42,414 nt of DNA from an uncultured Bacteroides sp. (GTDB lineage Bacteria; Bacteroidota; Bacteroidia; Bacteroidales; Bacteroidaceae), in the NCBI GenBank assembly GCA_902472795.1, contig CABROZ010000003.1, forward strand, positions 1 to 42,414. The letters run 5' to 3'. Under the pieces are notes generated by a model. The model did not search any database. It was not told where the DNA came from and saw only the letters and a program-made list of their open reading frames with translations. Below are positions 16,143-24,344 of this stretch, piece after piece; positions within the stretch are counted from its first letter, which is position 1, and each line of letters opens with the position of its first letter. Made by a program: the position numbers and the translations under genes.

Positions 16143-17759
16143 ATGAATGAATTCAAACTACATAACGGAAGCGGAAACCTCTGCTGCAAAAGCTGCGGCA
16201 GACAAGACAAGCAGCTGAACACCTACGACTGGCTGGCCGACATTCCCGGCAATGCCGAAGAAAGCGAGTACGTGGAAGTGCAGTTCAAGAACACCCGCAA
16301 AGGGTACTACCGCAACAGCAACAAAATCCCCCTCGAAAAGGGCGACATCGTAGCCGTAGAGGCCACTCCCGGTCACGACATCGGCGTCGTAACCCTGACC
16401 GGACGCCTCGTGCCCCTGCAGATGCGCAAAGCCAACCTCAAGTCCGAGGCCGACATCAAGCGCATCTACCGCAAGGCAAAGCCCGTGGACATGGAGAAGT
16501 ACAACGAAGCCAAGAGCCGCGAGCACAGCACCATGATCCGTGCCCGCCAGATAGCCCTCGACCTGAAGCTGGAGATGAAGATAGGCGACGTCGAATACCA
16601 GGGCGACGGCAACAAAGCCATCTTCTACTACATAGCCGACGAACGTGTGGACTTCCGCCAGCTCATCAAAGTCCTGGCCGAAGTATTCCGCGTACGCATC
16701 GAGATGAAGCAAATCGGAGCCCGGCAGGAAGCCGGACGCATAGGCGGCATCGGTCCCTGCGGCCGCGAGCTGTGTTGCGCCACCTGGATGACAACCTTTG
16801 TCTCCGTATCGACCAGCGCCGCACGCTACCAGGACATCTCCCTCAACCCGCAGAAGCTGGCCGGACAGTGTGCCAAGCTGAAGTGCTGTCTGAACTACGA
16901 AGTGGACTGCTACGTAGAAGCCCAGAAGCGCCTGCCCTCGAAGGAAATCCAACTCGAAACCAAGGACGGCGTCTTCTACTTCTTCAAGGCCGACATTCTG
17001 AGCAATCAGATAACCTACTCCACCGACAAGAGCATCCCGGCCAACCTGGTAACCATCAGCAGCCGCCGTGCCTTCGAAGTGATTGGTATGAACAAACGAG
17101 GCATCAAGCCCGACAGCCTGCACGAAGAAGCCGCCCGAAGCGAAAACAAGAAAGCCACCGACCTGCTCGAGCAGGAAAGCCTGACCCGCTTCGACCGCAG
17201 CCGTAAGGGCAAGAACAGCAACGGAAACGAGACGAAAGAAGTCGCCGAGAACAACGGCGGCGGAAACTCGCGCAAGAAGAAGAAAAAAGGCAATGCCAAC
17301 CGCCAGCCCGACAATGCCCAACAGGCTACCGCACCTGCCAAGCAACAGCCGGCACGCCCGCAGAACGCCGAGCAAGCCGAAGCAGTAGCCGCCAAACAAG
17401 CGGCCAAGCAGCCAAACAACGGTGAAGCCGGCGAAAACAACAAACGCCAATCGGGCGAAAACAAGCGCAAAGGCGGACGCAACAACCGTCCCAAACAACA
17501 ACAGGACGCCACTGCCCAGCCACCACAGAGCAATGCCCCGCAAGGCGAAAAAGCACCCAAGGCCGAAAAGCAGTCCGCTGGCGGCGAACGCCCGCAGCAA
17601 CAGCCCCGAAAGAACCAGCCGAAGGAGAAGAACCAGCAAGGCGAAAGAAAACAGCAAGGCGACAAGCCCCGCCAGGAAGCCAAACCCCAGCAGGAACCCA
17701 AACCACGGCAGGATGCCAAACCAACTCCACAAAACAATGAGCAACCGTCGCAAAACTAA
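16143..17759 (+). CDS. RicT/PSP1 family protein with long disordered tail
   Basis: The 538-aa protein contains the PSP1 C-terminal domain (about residues 100-330). In Bacillus the homologue RicT (YaaT) forms an Fe-S complex affecting RNA processing; in Bacteroidetes the role is unproven. Seen here: an N-terminal Cys cluster (Cys14, 15, 18), RVDFRQLIKVLAEVFRVRIEMKQIGARQEAG, GGIGPCGRELCCATW, and GQCAKLKCCLNYE, which carry conserved cysteines. From about 346 to the end the sequence is low complexity, rich in Lys, Gln, Asn, Pro, Glu and Ala, with a KKKKK block, probably an RNA- or protein-binding disordered tail. The following gldH start lies inside its last codons. Confidence 0.9.
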   Translation: MNEFKLHNGSGNLCCKSCGRQDKQLNTYDWLADIPGNAEESEYVEVQFKNTRKGYYRNSNKIPLEKGDIVAVEATPGHDIGVVTLTGRLVPLQMRKANLKSEADIKRIYRKAKPVDMEKYNEAKSREHSTMIRARQIALDLKLEMKIGDVEYQGDGNKAIFYYIADERVDFRQLIKVLAEVFRVRIEMKQIGARQEAGRIGGIGPCGRELCCATWMTTFVSVSTSAARYQDISLNPQKLAGQCAKLKCCLNYEVDCYVEAQKRLPSKEIQLETKDGVFYFFKADILSNQITYSTDKSIPANLVTISSRRAFEVIGMNKRGIKPDSLHEEAARSENKKATDLLEQESLTRFDRSRKGKNSNGNETKEVAENNGGGNSRKKKKKGNANRQPDNAQQATAPAKQQPARPQNAEQAEAVAAKQAAKQPNNGEAGENNKRQSGENKRKGGRNNRPKQQQDATAQPPQSNAPQGEKAPKAEKQSAGGERPQQQPRKNQPKEKNQQGERKQQGDKPRQEAKPQQEPKPRQDAKPTPQNNEQPSQN

Positions 17760-18264
17760 TCCGGCTGTCCTCAGCCGGGGGCTGTTGCTCCTGTTTGCCG
17801 CATGTGCAATCAGCGCATGCGACAAACAGACCGTCTATCACAACTTCCACTCCCTGCCCGGCGAAGGCTGGAACAAACAGGATACGGTTGTGTTCGATGT
17901 TGCCGTCTGCGATTCGCAAACGTACTACAGGCTCGACATTGAAATCAGGAACACCGCCCGTTACCCGTATCAGGACATCGGATTGGGACTGTGCTACTGC
18001 GGTCCCGGCATCAGCCGCACAACGACCGACAGCCTGCACTATATCCTGGCCGACCGCCAGGGACATTGGAAAGGAGAAGGCTGGGGCGGACTCTACCAAA
18101 CGAGCTTTCCGGCAGGCACCGTCCGCATCGACAGCGCAGGCACCTATCACTTCCGGTTAGTCCACACCCTGCCCGACGAAACGCTGCAGGGCATCAACGA
18201 CATCGGCATTCGCCTTGTCAGACAAGCCGGCGGTTCCTACCCGCATCAATCCGCAGAAAAATAA
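17737..18264 (+). CDS. gldH: gliding-motility-type lipoprotein GldH
   Basis: The 175-aa protein has a lipoprotein signal (LLLLFAACAISAC, lipobox Cys near residue 28) and the GldH-type body with VYHNFHSLPGEGW, TYYRLDIEIRNTARYPYQDIGL and GIRLV. In Flavobacterium GldH is needed for gliding and T9SS-linked secretion; gut Bacteroidales keep it without gliding, so its role here is unknown. The chosen ATG overlaps the end of the RicT-like gene by 23 nt, which points to coupled translation; the frame is open further upstream only as an overlap. The 3' end overlaps the convergent rodA by 47 nt. Confidence 0.85.
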   Translation: MSNRRKTNPAVLSRGLLLLFAACAISACDKQTVYHNFHSLPGEGWNKQDTVVFDVAVCDSQTYYRLDIEIRNTARYPYQDIGLGLCYCGPGISRTTTDSLHYILADRQGHWKGEGWGGLYQTSFPAGTVRIDSAGTYHFRLVHTLPDETLQGINDIGIRLVRQAGGSYPHQSAEK

Positions 18265-19690
18265 ACAGCAGAATCGTAAAGCCCCACAACGACGAACCAC
18301 CATAGCTGAAGAATGGCAAAGGGATGCCGATAACCGGCGTCAGCCCCAGCACCATGCCGATGTTGATAAAGAGGTGGAACAGGAATATGCTCAGCACCGA
18401 ATAGCCATACACCCGCCCGAACGGCGACTGCTGCCGCTCGGCCAGCGCAATGAGCCGCAATATCAGCGCCAGAAACAGCAGCAGCACAAAGACGGAACCC
18501 ACGAAGCCCTCTTCCTCGCCCACGGTACAGAAGATGAAGTCGGTATCCTGTTCGGGCACGTATTTCAGCTTCGTTTGCGTGCCGTTCAGGAATCCCTTAC
18601 CCGCCAGGCCGCCCGAACCGATGGCAATCTTTGACTGGTTGACGTTGTATCCAGCGCCGGCCAGGTCTTCTTCCATGCCCAGCACCACCTTGATACGTAC
18701 CTGCTGGTGCGGCTCCAGCACCTTGTTGAAGAAATAATCGCTGGAATACAGAAATCCGATGGAGCCCATCGCAAACAGTCCTATCAGCAGGTACGACCAG
18801 CGGCGCTCGCTCAGAAAAAGGTAGAACAAATAACCGATGGCAAGCGTACAAAGTCCCCACTGCACCCACACCAGATTGAAAGGAACCAGATATTCGGACA
18901 CCACGAAAGCCAGCAGCATTCCCCCCACCGAACCGATAAGGATGTTACGCACCGGCTTCCAGCGCTTCTCGTACACCCACACCATACCTGCCGCAAACAG
19001 CATCACCATCTGCAACACGGCAAACTCGCCAATCGGCGTTGGCGTATCGGCTATGCAGACATCGGCAAAGCGGATGCCCACCACGAAATACAGAACCGCA
19101 CAAATCCCCGAGAACAGTACCACGCCCGGCATTCCCTCGCGATAGAGCATCAGGAAGAAAGCCAGATAAACCAGCGCCGAACCCGTCTCGCGCTGCAGGA
19201 TGATGAGTATCATCGGGAAAAGTATCAGGAAAGCCACCATCAGCACTTTCTTCCAGTTACGGAGCGTAAACGAATAGGCACTCATGTATTTGGCCAATGC
19301 CAGCGCCGTAGCAAACTTGGCAAACTCCGCCGGCTGCAGGCTGACCGGTCCCAGTATGAGCCACGAACGCGAACCTTTCGTATCGGGCGCTATGAAGATG
19401 GTGACGATAAGCAACAGCATCAGGCCTATATAAATAAGGTAAGCAAACATGTCGTACAGCGTATCGTCCAGCATCAGCAATACAAACCCCAACCCGAACG
19501 AACAGATAATCCAGACGAACTGCTTGCCTGCACGGGTCGAGAAATCCAGGAAGTCGCGGTCGCCGTAATCGTAGCTTGCTCCGCACACGCTGAACCAACC
19601 ACATACAATCAGCAGCAGATAAATGATAATCGTCATCCAGTCAAGCGACTTCCAGATGCTGTCCCTCCTTGTTGCCAAATTCTCTATCAT
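18218..19690 (-). CDS. rodA: rod shape-determining protein RodA
   Basis: RodA is the SEDS glycosyltransferase that polymerises lipid II into glycan strands with PBP2 during elongation. The protein (490 aa from the ATG at 19690) has about ten membrane segments and SEDS hallmarks: LILGPVSLQPAEFAKFATALALAKYM, ILLQRETGSALVYLAFFLMLYREG (with LQRE), GQTKLKYVPEQDTDFIFCTVGEE-like loop, and a C-terminal LPFFSYGGSSLWGF. A TTG two codons upstream is possible but less likely. It is the last gene of the mre operon, directly after mrdA, as in many bacteria. Confidence 0.95.
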   Translation of the reverse strand: MIENLATRRDSIWKSLDWMTIIIYLLLIVCGWFSVCGASYDYGDRDFLDFSTRAGKQFVWIICSFGLGFVLLMLDDTLYDMFAYLIYIGLMLLLIVTIFIAPDTKGSRSWLILGPVSLQPAEFAKFATALALAKYMSAYSFTLRNWKKVLMVAFLILFPMILIILQRETGSALVYLAFFLMLYREGMPGVVLFSGICAVLYFVVGIRFADVCIADTPTPIGEFAVLQMVMLFAAGMVWVYEKRWKPVRNILIGSVGGMLLAFVVSEYLVPFNLVWVQWGLCTLAIGYLFYLFLSERRWSYLLIGLFAMGSIGFLYSSDYFFNKVLEPHQQVRIKVVLGMEEDLAGAGYNVNQSKIAIGSGGLAGKGFLNGTQTKLKYVPEQDTDFIFCTVGEEEGFVGSVFVLLLFLALILRLIALAERQQSPFGRVYGYSVLSIFLFHLFINIGMVLGLTPVIGIPLPFFSYGGSSLWGFTILLFIFLRIDAGRNRRLV

Positions 19691-19765
19691 AGTCAAATCT
19701 TGAGTTTCTAAGTTCTTTTAAGATTTTAAGTTGCACTTATGCCTTTCTTCAACTTCTTATCACAC

Positions 19766-19812
19766 TTCTCCCCCCTCTCCTCGGGAGAGGGGTCGGGAGT
19801 GAGGCCTGACCT
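19766..19812. repeat. CCCCTCTCC..GGAGAGGGG palindromic repeat
   Basis: The core is CCCCTCTCCTCGGGAGAGGGG with flanking GTCGGGAGTGAGGCCTGA. It begins 3 nt after the mrdA stop codon (minus strand) and may stabilise or end the mrdA message. The same family occurs twice, inverted, inside the ABC-F gene (31126-31262), and a decayed copy covers the end of the U32 gene. Confidence 0.8.
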
Positions 19813-19815
19813 CAC

Positions 19816-21681
19816 CTACCGCTCTTCGTCGCCGTAGTAGATGACCCGATTGCTGAAGTCTTCTGCCAGCTTCTCGTTTTCGGGCGACAGCTTGCCGTGC
19901 AGGTACTGGTCCATCATCATGGCCCCAATCGGCACACCGAACGTGGCGCCAAAGCCACCGTTCTCCACATACACGGCAATGGCTATCTTCGGATTGTCCA
20001 TCGGGGCAAAGCCCATAAAGACGGAGTGGTCTTTTCCGCGGTTCTGTGCCGTTCCCGTCTTTCCGCAAGCCTCCACTCCCGGCAGAATGGTGCCCACCAT
20101 ACGGCAGGTAGCGCTACCCGTACTGCCCGTGACGGCTGCCCGCATGCCCTTCACGATATCTTCGTAATACTTGCGGTCGATGCTCGTATAGCGGCGGGTG
20201 CGGTACAGGCTGTCCAGCTCGTTGTCCTGTATCTCCTTCACCACGTGGGGAGTAATGAAATAACCGCGGTTGGCAATCGTTGCTCCCAGATTGGCAATCT
20301 GCAAAGGTGTAGCCAGAATTTCACCCTGCCCGATGGCGATACTGATGATGGTCAGTCCGTTCCACGAGCCGCGATACAAACGGTCGTACGTGGTGGCGTT
20401 GGGGATGTAGCCACGTATTTCGCCTGGCAGGTCCGTGCCCAGCTTGTAACCGAAACCTTGCGAAACCATGTAGTCCTTCCAGACAGTCAAGGCTTTCTGA
20501 GGTGAACCGTACTTGCGGTCGCCTATCATGCGGAACAAGCCCCAGCAGAAGTACGAGTTGCACGAAGTGGCAATGGCCGGCACTAATGAAAGCGGCGAGG
20601 CATGTCCGTGGCAACCTACGTGCAGACTACCATAGCTGAAGCCGTGAGAACAGGGGAACAAGGTCGTTTCTCCATCTATGATACCTTCCTGCAGGAAGGT
20701 CAGCCCCTGTGTCGTCTTGAAAGTCGATCCGGGCGGATAGGCCCCCATAATGGCACGATTCAGCAAAGGCTTCCGCTTGTCGAGCTGAAGGATGCGGTGA
20801 TTCTTTCCGCGCTGACGGCCAATCAGTATATGCGGATCGAACGAGGGCGACGACACCATGCAGAGAATCTCGCCCGTAGAGGGTTCGATGGCAACGATGG
20901 CACCGATCTTATGTTGCAACAGCCGTTCGCCCAGCATCTGCAAGTCGATGTCGATGCCCAGTGTAAGGTTCTTGCCGGGAATGGAAGGGCGGTCGAGCTG
21001 ACCGTTCATGTAATGTCCCTGGATGCGGCCGTGGGCATCGCGAAGCAACACTTCCACGCCTTTTTCGCCACGCAGGTAGGTCTCGTAAGAACGCTCTATT
21101 CCCTGCTTGCCGATGTAGTCGCCACGAATGTAGTAATCGTCCTTCTCGATGTCGCGTTTGGATACTTCGCCGATGTCGCCCAGCACGTGCCCGGCAGAGT
21201 TGTAGGTGTATTGCCGGATGGTGCGCCGCTGTATGTAGAAGCCGGGGAACTTGAACAGCTTCTCCTGAAACACGCCACACTCCTCGGACGAGAGCTGCGT
21301 CATAAAGGTCTGATGGGTGTATTTCGAATATCCGGGGTTCATCCACCGGTTTTTCACATCCTTCATGCGCTGGTCGAACTGTTCGCGCGTAATGTTCAGG
21401 GCACGGCAGAAGTCGGCCGTATCGAGCTGTGCCACTTCGCGGGGGACGAAGGTAATGTCGTAAGCGGGCTGGTTGAAGACGAGCAACTTGCCGTTGCGGT
21501 CGTAGATGGCACCGCGCGAAGGATATTGCGTTTTGTTCAGGAAAGCATTGCTGTCGGCATTCTTCTTGTAGTCGTCGGTCATGATTTGCAGGTCGAACAG
21601 GCGCAGGATGTAGATAAGCACAATAATCACTGCCGCCAGGCCGATTACAAACTTCCGTTTTTCTAACTGATAGTCCTTCAT
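19816..21681 (-). CDS. mrdA: penicillin-binding protein 2
   Basis: This is the class B transpeptidase that crosslinks peptidoglycan during cell elongation as partner of RodA. The 621-aa protein has one N-terminal membrane anchor (about 11-30), a pedestal domain with RGAIYDRNG, and a transpeptidase domain with all three active-site motifs: S319-T-F-K322 in PPGSTFK, S373-C-N375, and K541-T-G543. Cys at the second position of the SxN motif is compatible with function. It sits between mreD and rodA; the stop is immediately followed by a palindromic repeat. Confidence 0.96.
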   Translation of the reverse strand: MKDYQLEKRKFVIGLAAVIIVLIYILRLFDLQIMTDDYKKNADSNAFLNKTQYPSRGAIYDRNGKLLVFNQPAYDITFVPREVAQLDTADFCRALNITREQFDQRMKDVKNRWMNPGYSKYTHQTFMTQLSSEECGVFQEKLFKFPGFYIQRRTIRQYTYNSAGHVLGDIGEVSKRDIEKDDYYIRGDYIGKQGIERSYETYLRGEKGVEVLLRDAHGRIQGHYMNGQLDRPSIPGKNLTLGIDIDLQMLGERLLQHKIGAIVAIEPSTGEILCMVSSPSFDPHILIGRQRGKNHRILQLDKRKPLLNRAIMGAYPPGSTFKTTQGLTFLQEGIIDGETTLFPCSHGFSYGSLHVGCHGHASPLSLVPAIATSCNSYFCWGLFRMIGDRKYGSPQKALTVWKDYMVSQGFGYKLGTDLPGEIRGYIPNATTYDRLYRGSWNGLTIISIAIGQGEILATPLQIANLGATIANRGYFITPHVVKEIQDNELDSLYRTRRYTSIDRKYYEDIVKGMRAAVTGSTGSATCRMVGTILPGVEACGKTGTAQNRGKDHSVFMGFAPMDNPKIAIAVYVENGGFGATFGVPIGAMMMDQYLHGKLSPENEKLAEDFSNRVIYYGDEER

Positions 21682-21736
21682 TGAACGAATGGGTAAATGG
21701 ATGATTGAGTAAATGTACGATCAGACCGACGGACTG

Positions 21737-22240
21737 CTACCGCTTTTTCCGTATGCCTTCGACCGCCATGACGCACGCCACTGTGAGCACACTGCTGGAC
21801 AGGATGCGCAGCAACAACGTGCCCAAATGGGCAAACGAGAAGAACTCGATGGAGAGCAGCACGGCATGATGGGCCAGCACACTGAACGAGAGATACTTCA
21901 GAAAAGGCGAAATGCCCATGGTGCGGACGGCAGGCACAATGCTGTCAACCGTGTCGCGCGGCACGAACAGGCGCAACAGTACCGGACGCAGGAAGGCCAG
22001 AAAAACCGTTGCCGCAGCATTCATGCCCGGCGTGTCGGAAAAGATGTCGATGGCAAGCCCCAGAAAGAAAGCCCACAACATCAGCACGTTGCGCGAAGTA
22101 TCCGACTCGAACTTCAGTATCAGATAGACGTACAGAAAGGGAGTGGCATACCCGGCGATATGCACATTGTTCAGTATCAGCACCTGCAACAGCAGCAAGC
22201 CAACGAACCATCCTATTTTATGCAGATAATTTTGTACCAA
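21737..22240 (-). CDS. mreD: rod shape-determining protein MreD
   Basis: MreD is a small integral membrane protein of the elongasome linking MreC with the MreB filament. The 167-aa product has about five hydrophobic segments (QVLILNNVHIAGYATPFLYVYLIL, LMLWAFFLGLAIDIFSDTPGMNAAATVFLAF and others). The start appears to be a TTG at 22240: VQNYLHKIGWFVGLLLLQ aligns with the N-terminus usual in Bacteroides MreD and no ATG is nearby. It lies 7 nt after mreC and 55 nt before mrdA. Confidence 0.9.
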   Translation of the reverse strand: MVQNYLHKIGWFVGLLLLQVLILNNVHIAGYATPFLYVYLILKFESDTSRNVLMLWAFFLGLAIDIFSDTPGMNAAATVFLAFLRPVLLRLFVPRDTVDSIVPAVRTMGISPFLKYLSFSVLAHHAVLLSIEFFSFAHLGTLLLRILSSSVLTVACVMAVEGIRKKR

Positions 22241-22247
22241 TGGCGTA

Positions 22248-23090
22248 TTAATTCGTTTCTTCTTCCTCTAATTTCTTTTGTTCCTCCTGACCGTTGCAGG
22301 CAATGACGCGTACGTCGCTCACCTTGCCGAAGTCGGTGGCCAGCTTGATTTTCAGCAGATAGGAAAGTCCGTCGTGCGAGTCGGACATATCGTCCACCGT
22401 ACCCACCATAATGCCGGCCGGGAAGACGGCCGAATAGCCGCTTGTCACCACCGTGTCGCCCAGATTGAACTCGGCATGACGGGGCAGGTCCTTCAGATAG
22501 GCAAAGCGCGAGTCACCGCCTTCCCACTTCAAGTAGCCGAAGTATTCGCTGCCCACAATCTTGCAACTGATGCTGGACTTGCTGTTGAGCAACGGGATGA
22601 CGAGCGAATAGTGAGGCGAGGTCTTATAGACGATGCCGACTACTCCGTTCGCATCGACCACTCCCATGTCGGGCCGGATGCCTGCCGATGCCCCCCGGTC
22701 GAGGGTGATGTAATTGTCGGCACGGTTCAGCGTGTTCTTGATAACCCGGGCCTTGAAGATGCGGTAATCGACCGTGTCCATCTGCTCCAGGCTGTAAAGG
22801 CGCGCCGAGTCCAGCCCCTTGTCGAGCAATGCCCTTTCGAGCTGCGCCACGCGCTGTTCGAGGAGCATGTTCCGGTCGAGCAGATCCTCGTTCACCGACT
22901 TGAGGTGGAAGTAGGAACTGACGCCTCCCGACAGCTCGTAAACCCGTCCTGCCACTTCGTTGGCCGAAGTGAAAAAGACGCTCTGCTGGTAGTGGTTGAA
23001 GCGGAACAATAAAACAAAACTGGCTACCTCCAACACAAGAAAGAGGAACCAGTAATTGTATTTGATAAGGAAGTTCAGTAGATTCCGCAC
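22248..23090 (-). CDS. mreC: rod shape-determining protein MreC
   Basis: MreC is a periplasmic scaffold anchored by one N-terminal helix; it activates the PBP2-RodA pair. The 280-aa protein shows the anchor (about residues 10-30), a coiled coil (about 65-95, SVNEDLLDRNMLLEQRVAQLERAL) and the beta-domain with DRGASAGIRPDMGVV...GVVGIV and VTSGYSAVFPAGIMVGTV. The start is GTG at 23090; MRNLLNFLIKYNYWFLF matches the family N-terminus, and no ATG fits. A strong hairpin separates it from mreB. Confidence 0.93.
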   Translation of the reverse strand: MRNLLNFLIKYNYWFLFLVLEVASFVLLFRFNHYQQSVFFTSANEVAGRVYELSGGVSSYFHLKSVNEDLLDRNMLLEQRVAQLERALLDKGLDSARLYSLEQMDTVDYRIFKARVIKNTLNRADNYITLDRGASAGIRPDMGVVDANGVVGIVYKTSPHYSLVIPLLNSKSSISCKIVGSEYFGYLKWEGGDSRFAYLKDLPRHAEFNLGDTVVTSGYSAVFPAGIMVGTVDDMSDSHDGLSYLLKIKLATDFGKVSDVRVIACNGQEEQKKLEEEETN

Positions 23091-23117
23091 GAGTTCTATA
23101 CTTATTAATCATGAAGC

Positions 23118-23159
23118 ATGGATAGTTGATAACCGGCAGATGCGTTATCAAATATCCAT
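23118..23159 (-). other. intercistronic hairpin between mreB and mreC
   Basis: Arms of 16 nt (23118-23133 and 23144-23159) pair with one mismatch around a 10-nt loop; the inner part is TTGATAAC with its complement. There is no U-tract, so it is more likely a message-stabilising or processing element than a full terminator, and could set the MreB to MreC ratio. Confidence 0.6.
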
Positions 23160-23178
23160 TCACTAATCCGTTTACAAA

Positions 23179-24201
23179 TCACCGCATCAGGAACGAGAAG
23201 CGGTCAACGTTCTTCAACGCCACGCCCGTTCCCTTGGCTACGGCGTGCAAGGGGTCTTCGGCGATGTGGAAGGGGATGTTGATCTTGTCCGTCAGACGCT
23301 TGTCGAGTCCGCGAAGCAGGGCACCACCACCGGCCAGGTAAATGCCGTTGTGCACGATGTCGGCGTAGAGTTCGGGCGGCGTATTCTCGAGCGCGCTGAG
23401 GATGGCTGTCTCGATCTTCGAGATAGACTTCTCCAGACAGTGTGCCACCTCCTGATAGCAGACAGGCACCTCCATAGGCAGGGCCGTGATGCGGTTCGGG
23501 CCGTGTACAATGTAGTCCTCGGGAGCGTCCTCGCCCAGTTCGGTCAGGGCGGCGCCTACGTGTATCTTGATACGCTCGGCCATGCGTTCGCTGACCTTGA
23601 CGTTGTGCTGGCGGCTCATGTACTCCTGAATGTCGGCTGTCAGGTCGTCGCCGGCAATGCGGATGGAGTTGTTCGACACGATGCCTCCGAGCGAGATGAC
23701 GGCAATCTCGGTAGAGCCACCGCCTATATCGACAATCATGTTTCCTTCGGGAGCTTCCACGTCGATACCGATACCGATGGCTGCCGCCATGGGTTCGAAT
23801 ATGAGGTAAACGTCACGTCCGCCGGCGTGTTCGGCCGAGTCGCGTACGGCACGGAGTTCGACTTCGGTACTGCCCGAGGGAACGCCAATCACCATGCGGA
23901 GCGAAGGCGAGAACAGGCGGTTGCGGTTGTTCACCATCTTGATAAGTCCGCGGATCATCTGTTCGCAGGCGTAGAAGTCGGCTATCACGCCGTCGCGCAG
24001 CGGACGGATGGTGCGTATGTTCTCGTGGGTCTTCTCGTGCATCAGCTTTGCCTTCTCGCCCACGGCTATCATCTTGTCAGTACGACGGTCCAGTGCTACA
24101 ACCGAAGGCTCGTCCACCACAATCTTGCCACCGGCGGTGATGATGGTGTTGGCTGTGCCGAGGTCCATCGCTATTTCTTGTGTAAAAGAGAAAAATCCCA
24201 T
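23179..24201 (-). CDS. mreB: actin-like rod shape protein MreB
   Basis: MreB forms membrane-bound filaments that orient cell-wall synthesis during elongation. The 340-aa product has the actin-fold signatures: phosphate-1 loop DLGTANT at 13-19, phosphate-2 loop VDIGGGSTEIAV near 167, the FEPMAAAIG connector and the C-terminal adenosine loop GIYLAGGGALLRGLD. N-terminal GFFSFTQEIAMD is standard. It heads the mreBCD-mrdA-rodA string and follows purH after a 143-nt gap of GAATGAAG-type repeats; a separate promoter is not obvious there. Confidence 0.97.
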   Translation of the reverse strand: MGFFSFTQEIAMDLGTANTIITAGGKIVVDEPSVVALDRRTDKMIAVGEKAKLMHEKTHENIRTIRPLRDGVIADFYACEQMIRGLIKMVNNRNRLFSPSLRMVIGVPSGSTEVELRAVRDSAEHAGGRDVYLIFEPMAAAIGIGIDVEAPEGNMIVDIGGGSTEIAVISLGGIVSNNSIRIAGDDLTADIQEYMSRQHNVKVSERMAERIKIHVGAALTELGEDAPEDYIVHGPNRITALPMEVPVCYQEVAHCLEKSISKIETAILSALENTPPELYADIVHNGIYLAGGGALLRGLDKRLTDKINIPFHIAEDPLHAVAKGTGVALKNVDRFSFLMR

Positions 24202-24206
24202 CTTAT

Positions 24207-24341
24207 AAATGAAGAATTATAAATGAAGAATGAAGAATCTTTTTGAATGAAGAATGAAGAATGGAGAATGAAGAATTCGGGTAGGCCACTACGAGCCGCC
24301 GCATGGAAATTCTTCATTCTTCATTCTTCGTTCTTCATTAT
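24207..24341. repeat. GAATGAAGAAT direct/inverted repeat hairpin
   Basis: The gap between purH and mreB is almost entirely repeat: about seven copies of AATGAAGAA on one side (24207-24273) and the complementary ATTCTTCATTCTTC run at 24306-24340. The two arms can pair over roughly 30 bp with few mismatches, around a GC-rich loop at about 24275-24305. Confidence 0.75.
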
Positions 24342-24344
24342 CGA

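Noticed and set aside
16158..17825. Long open frame antisense to the RicT-like gene
   Set aside because: Valine/leucine-rich shadow of a GC-rich coding strand; the forward gene has recognisable domains. The same applies to long antisense frames over the TonB receptor (6383-7558), U32 gene (9463-11127) and M13 peptidase (26789-28780).
17737..18264. Evidence for gliding motility
   Set aside because: gldH is retained in many non-gliding Bacteroidales and no other gld or spr genes are in the window.
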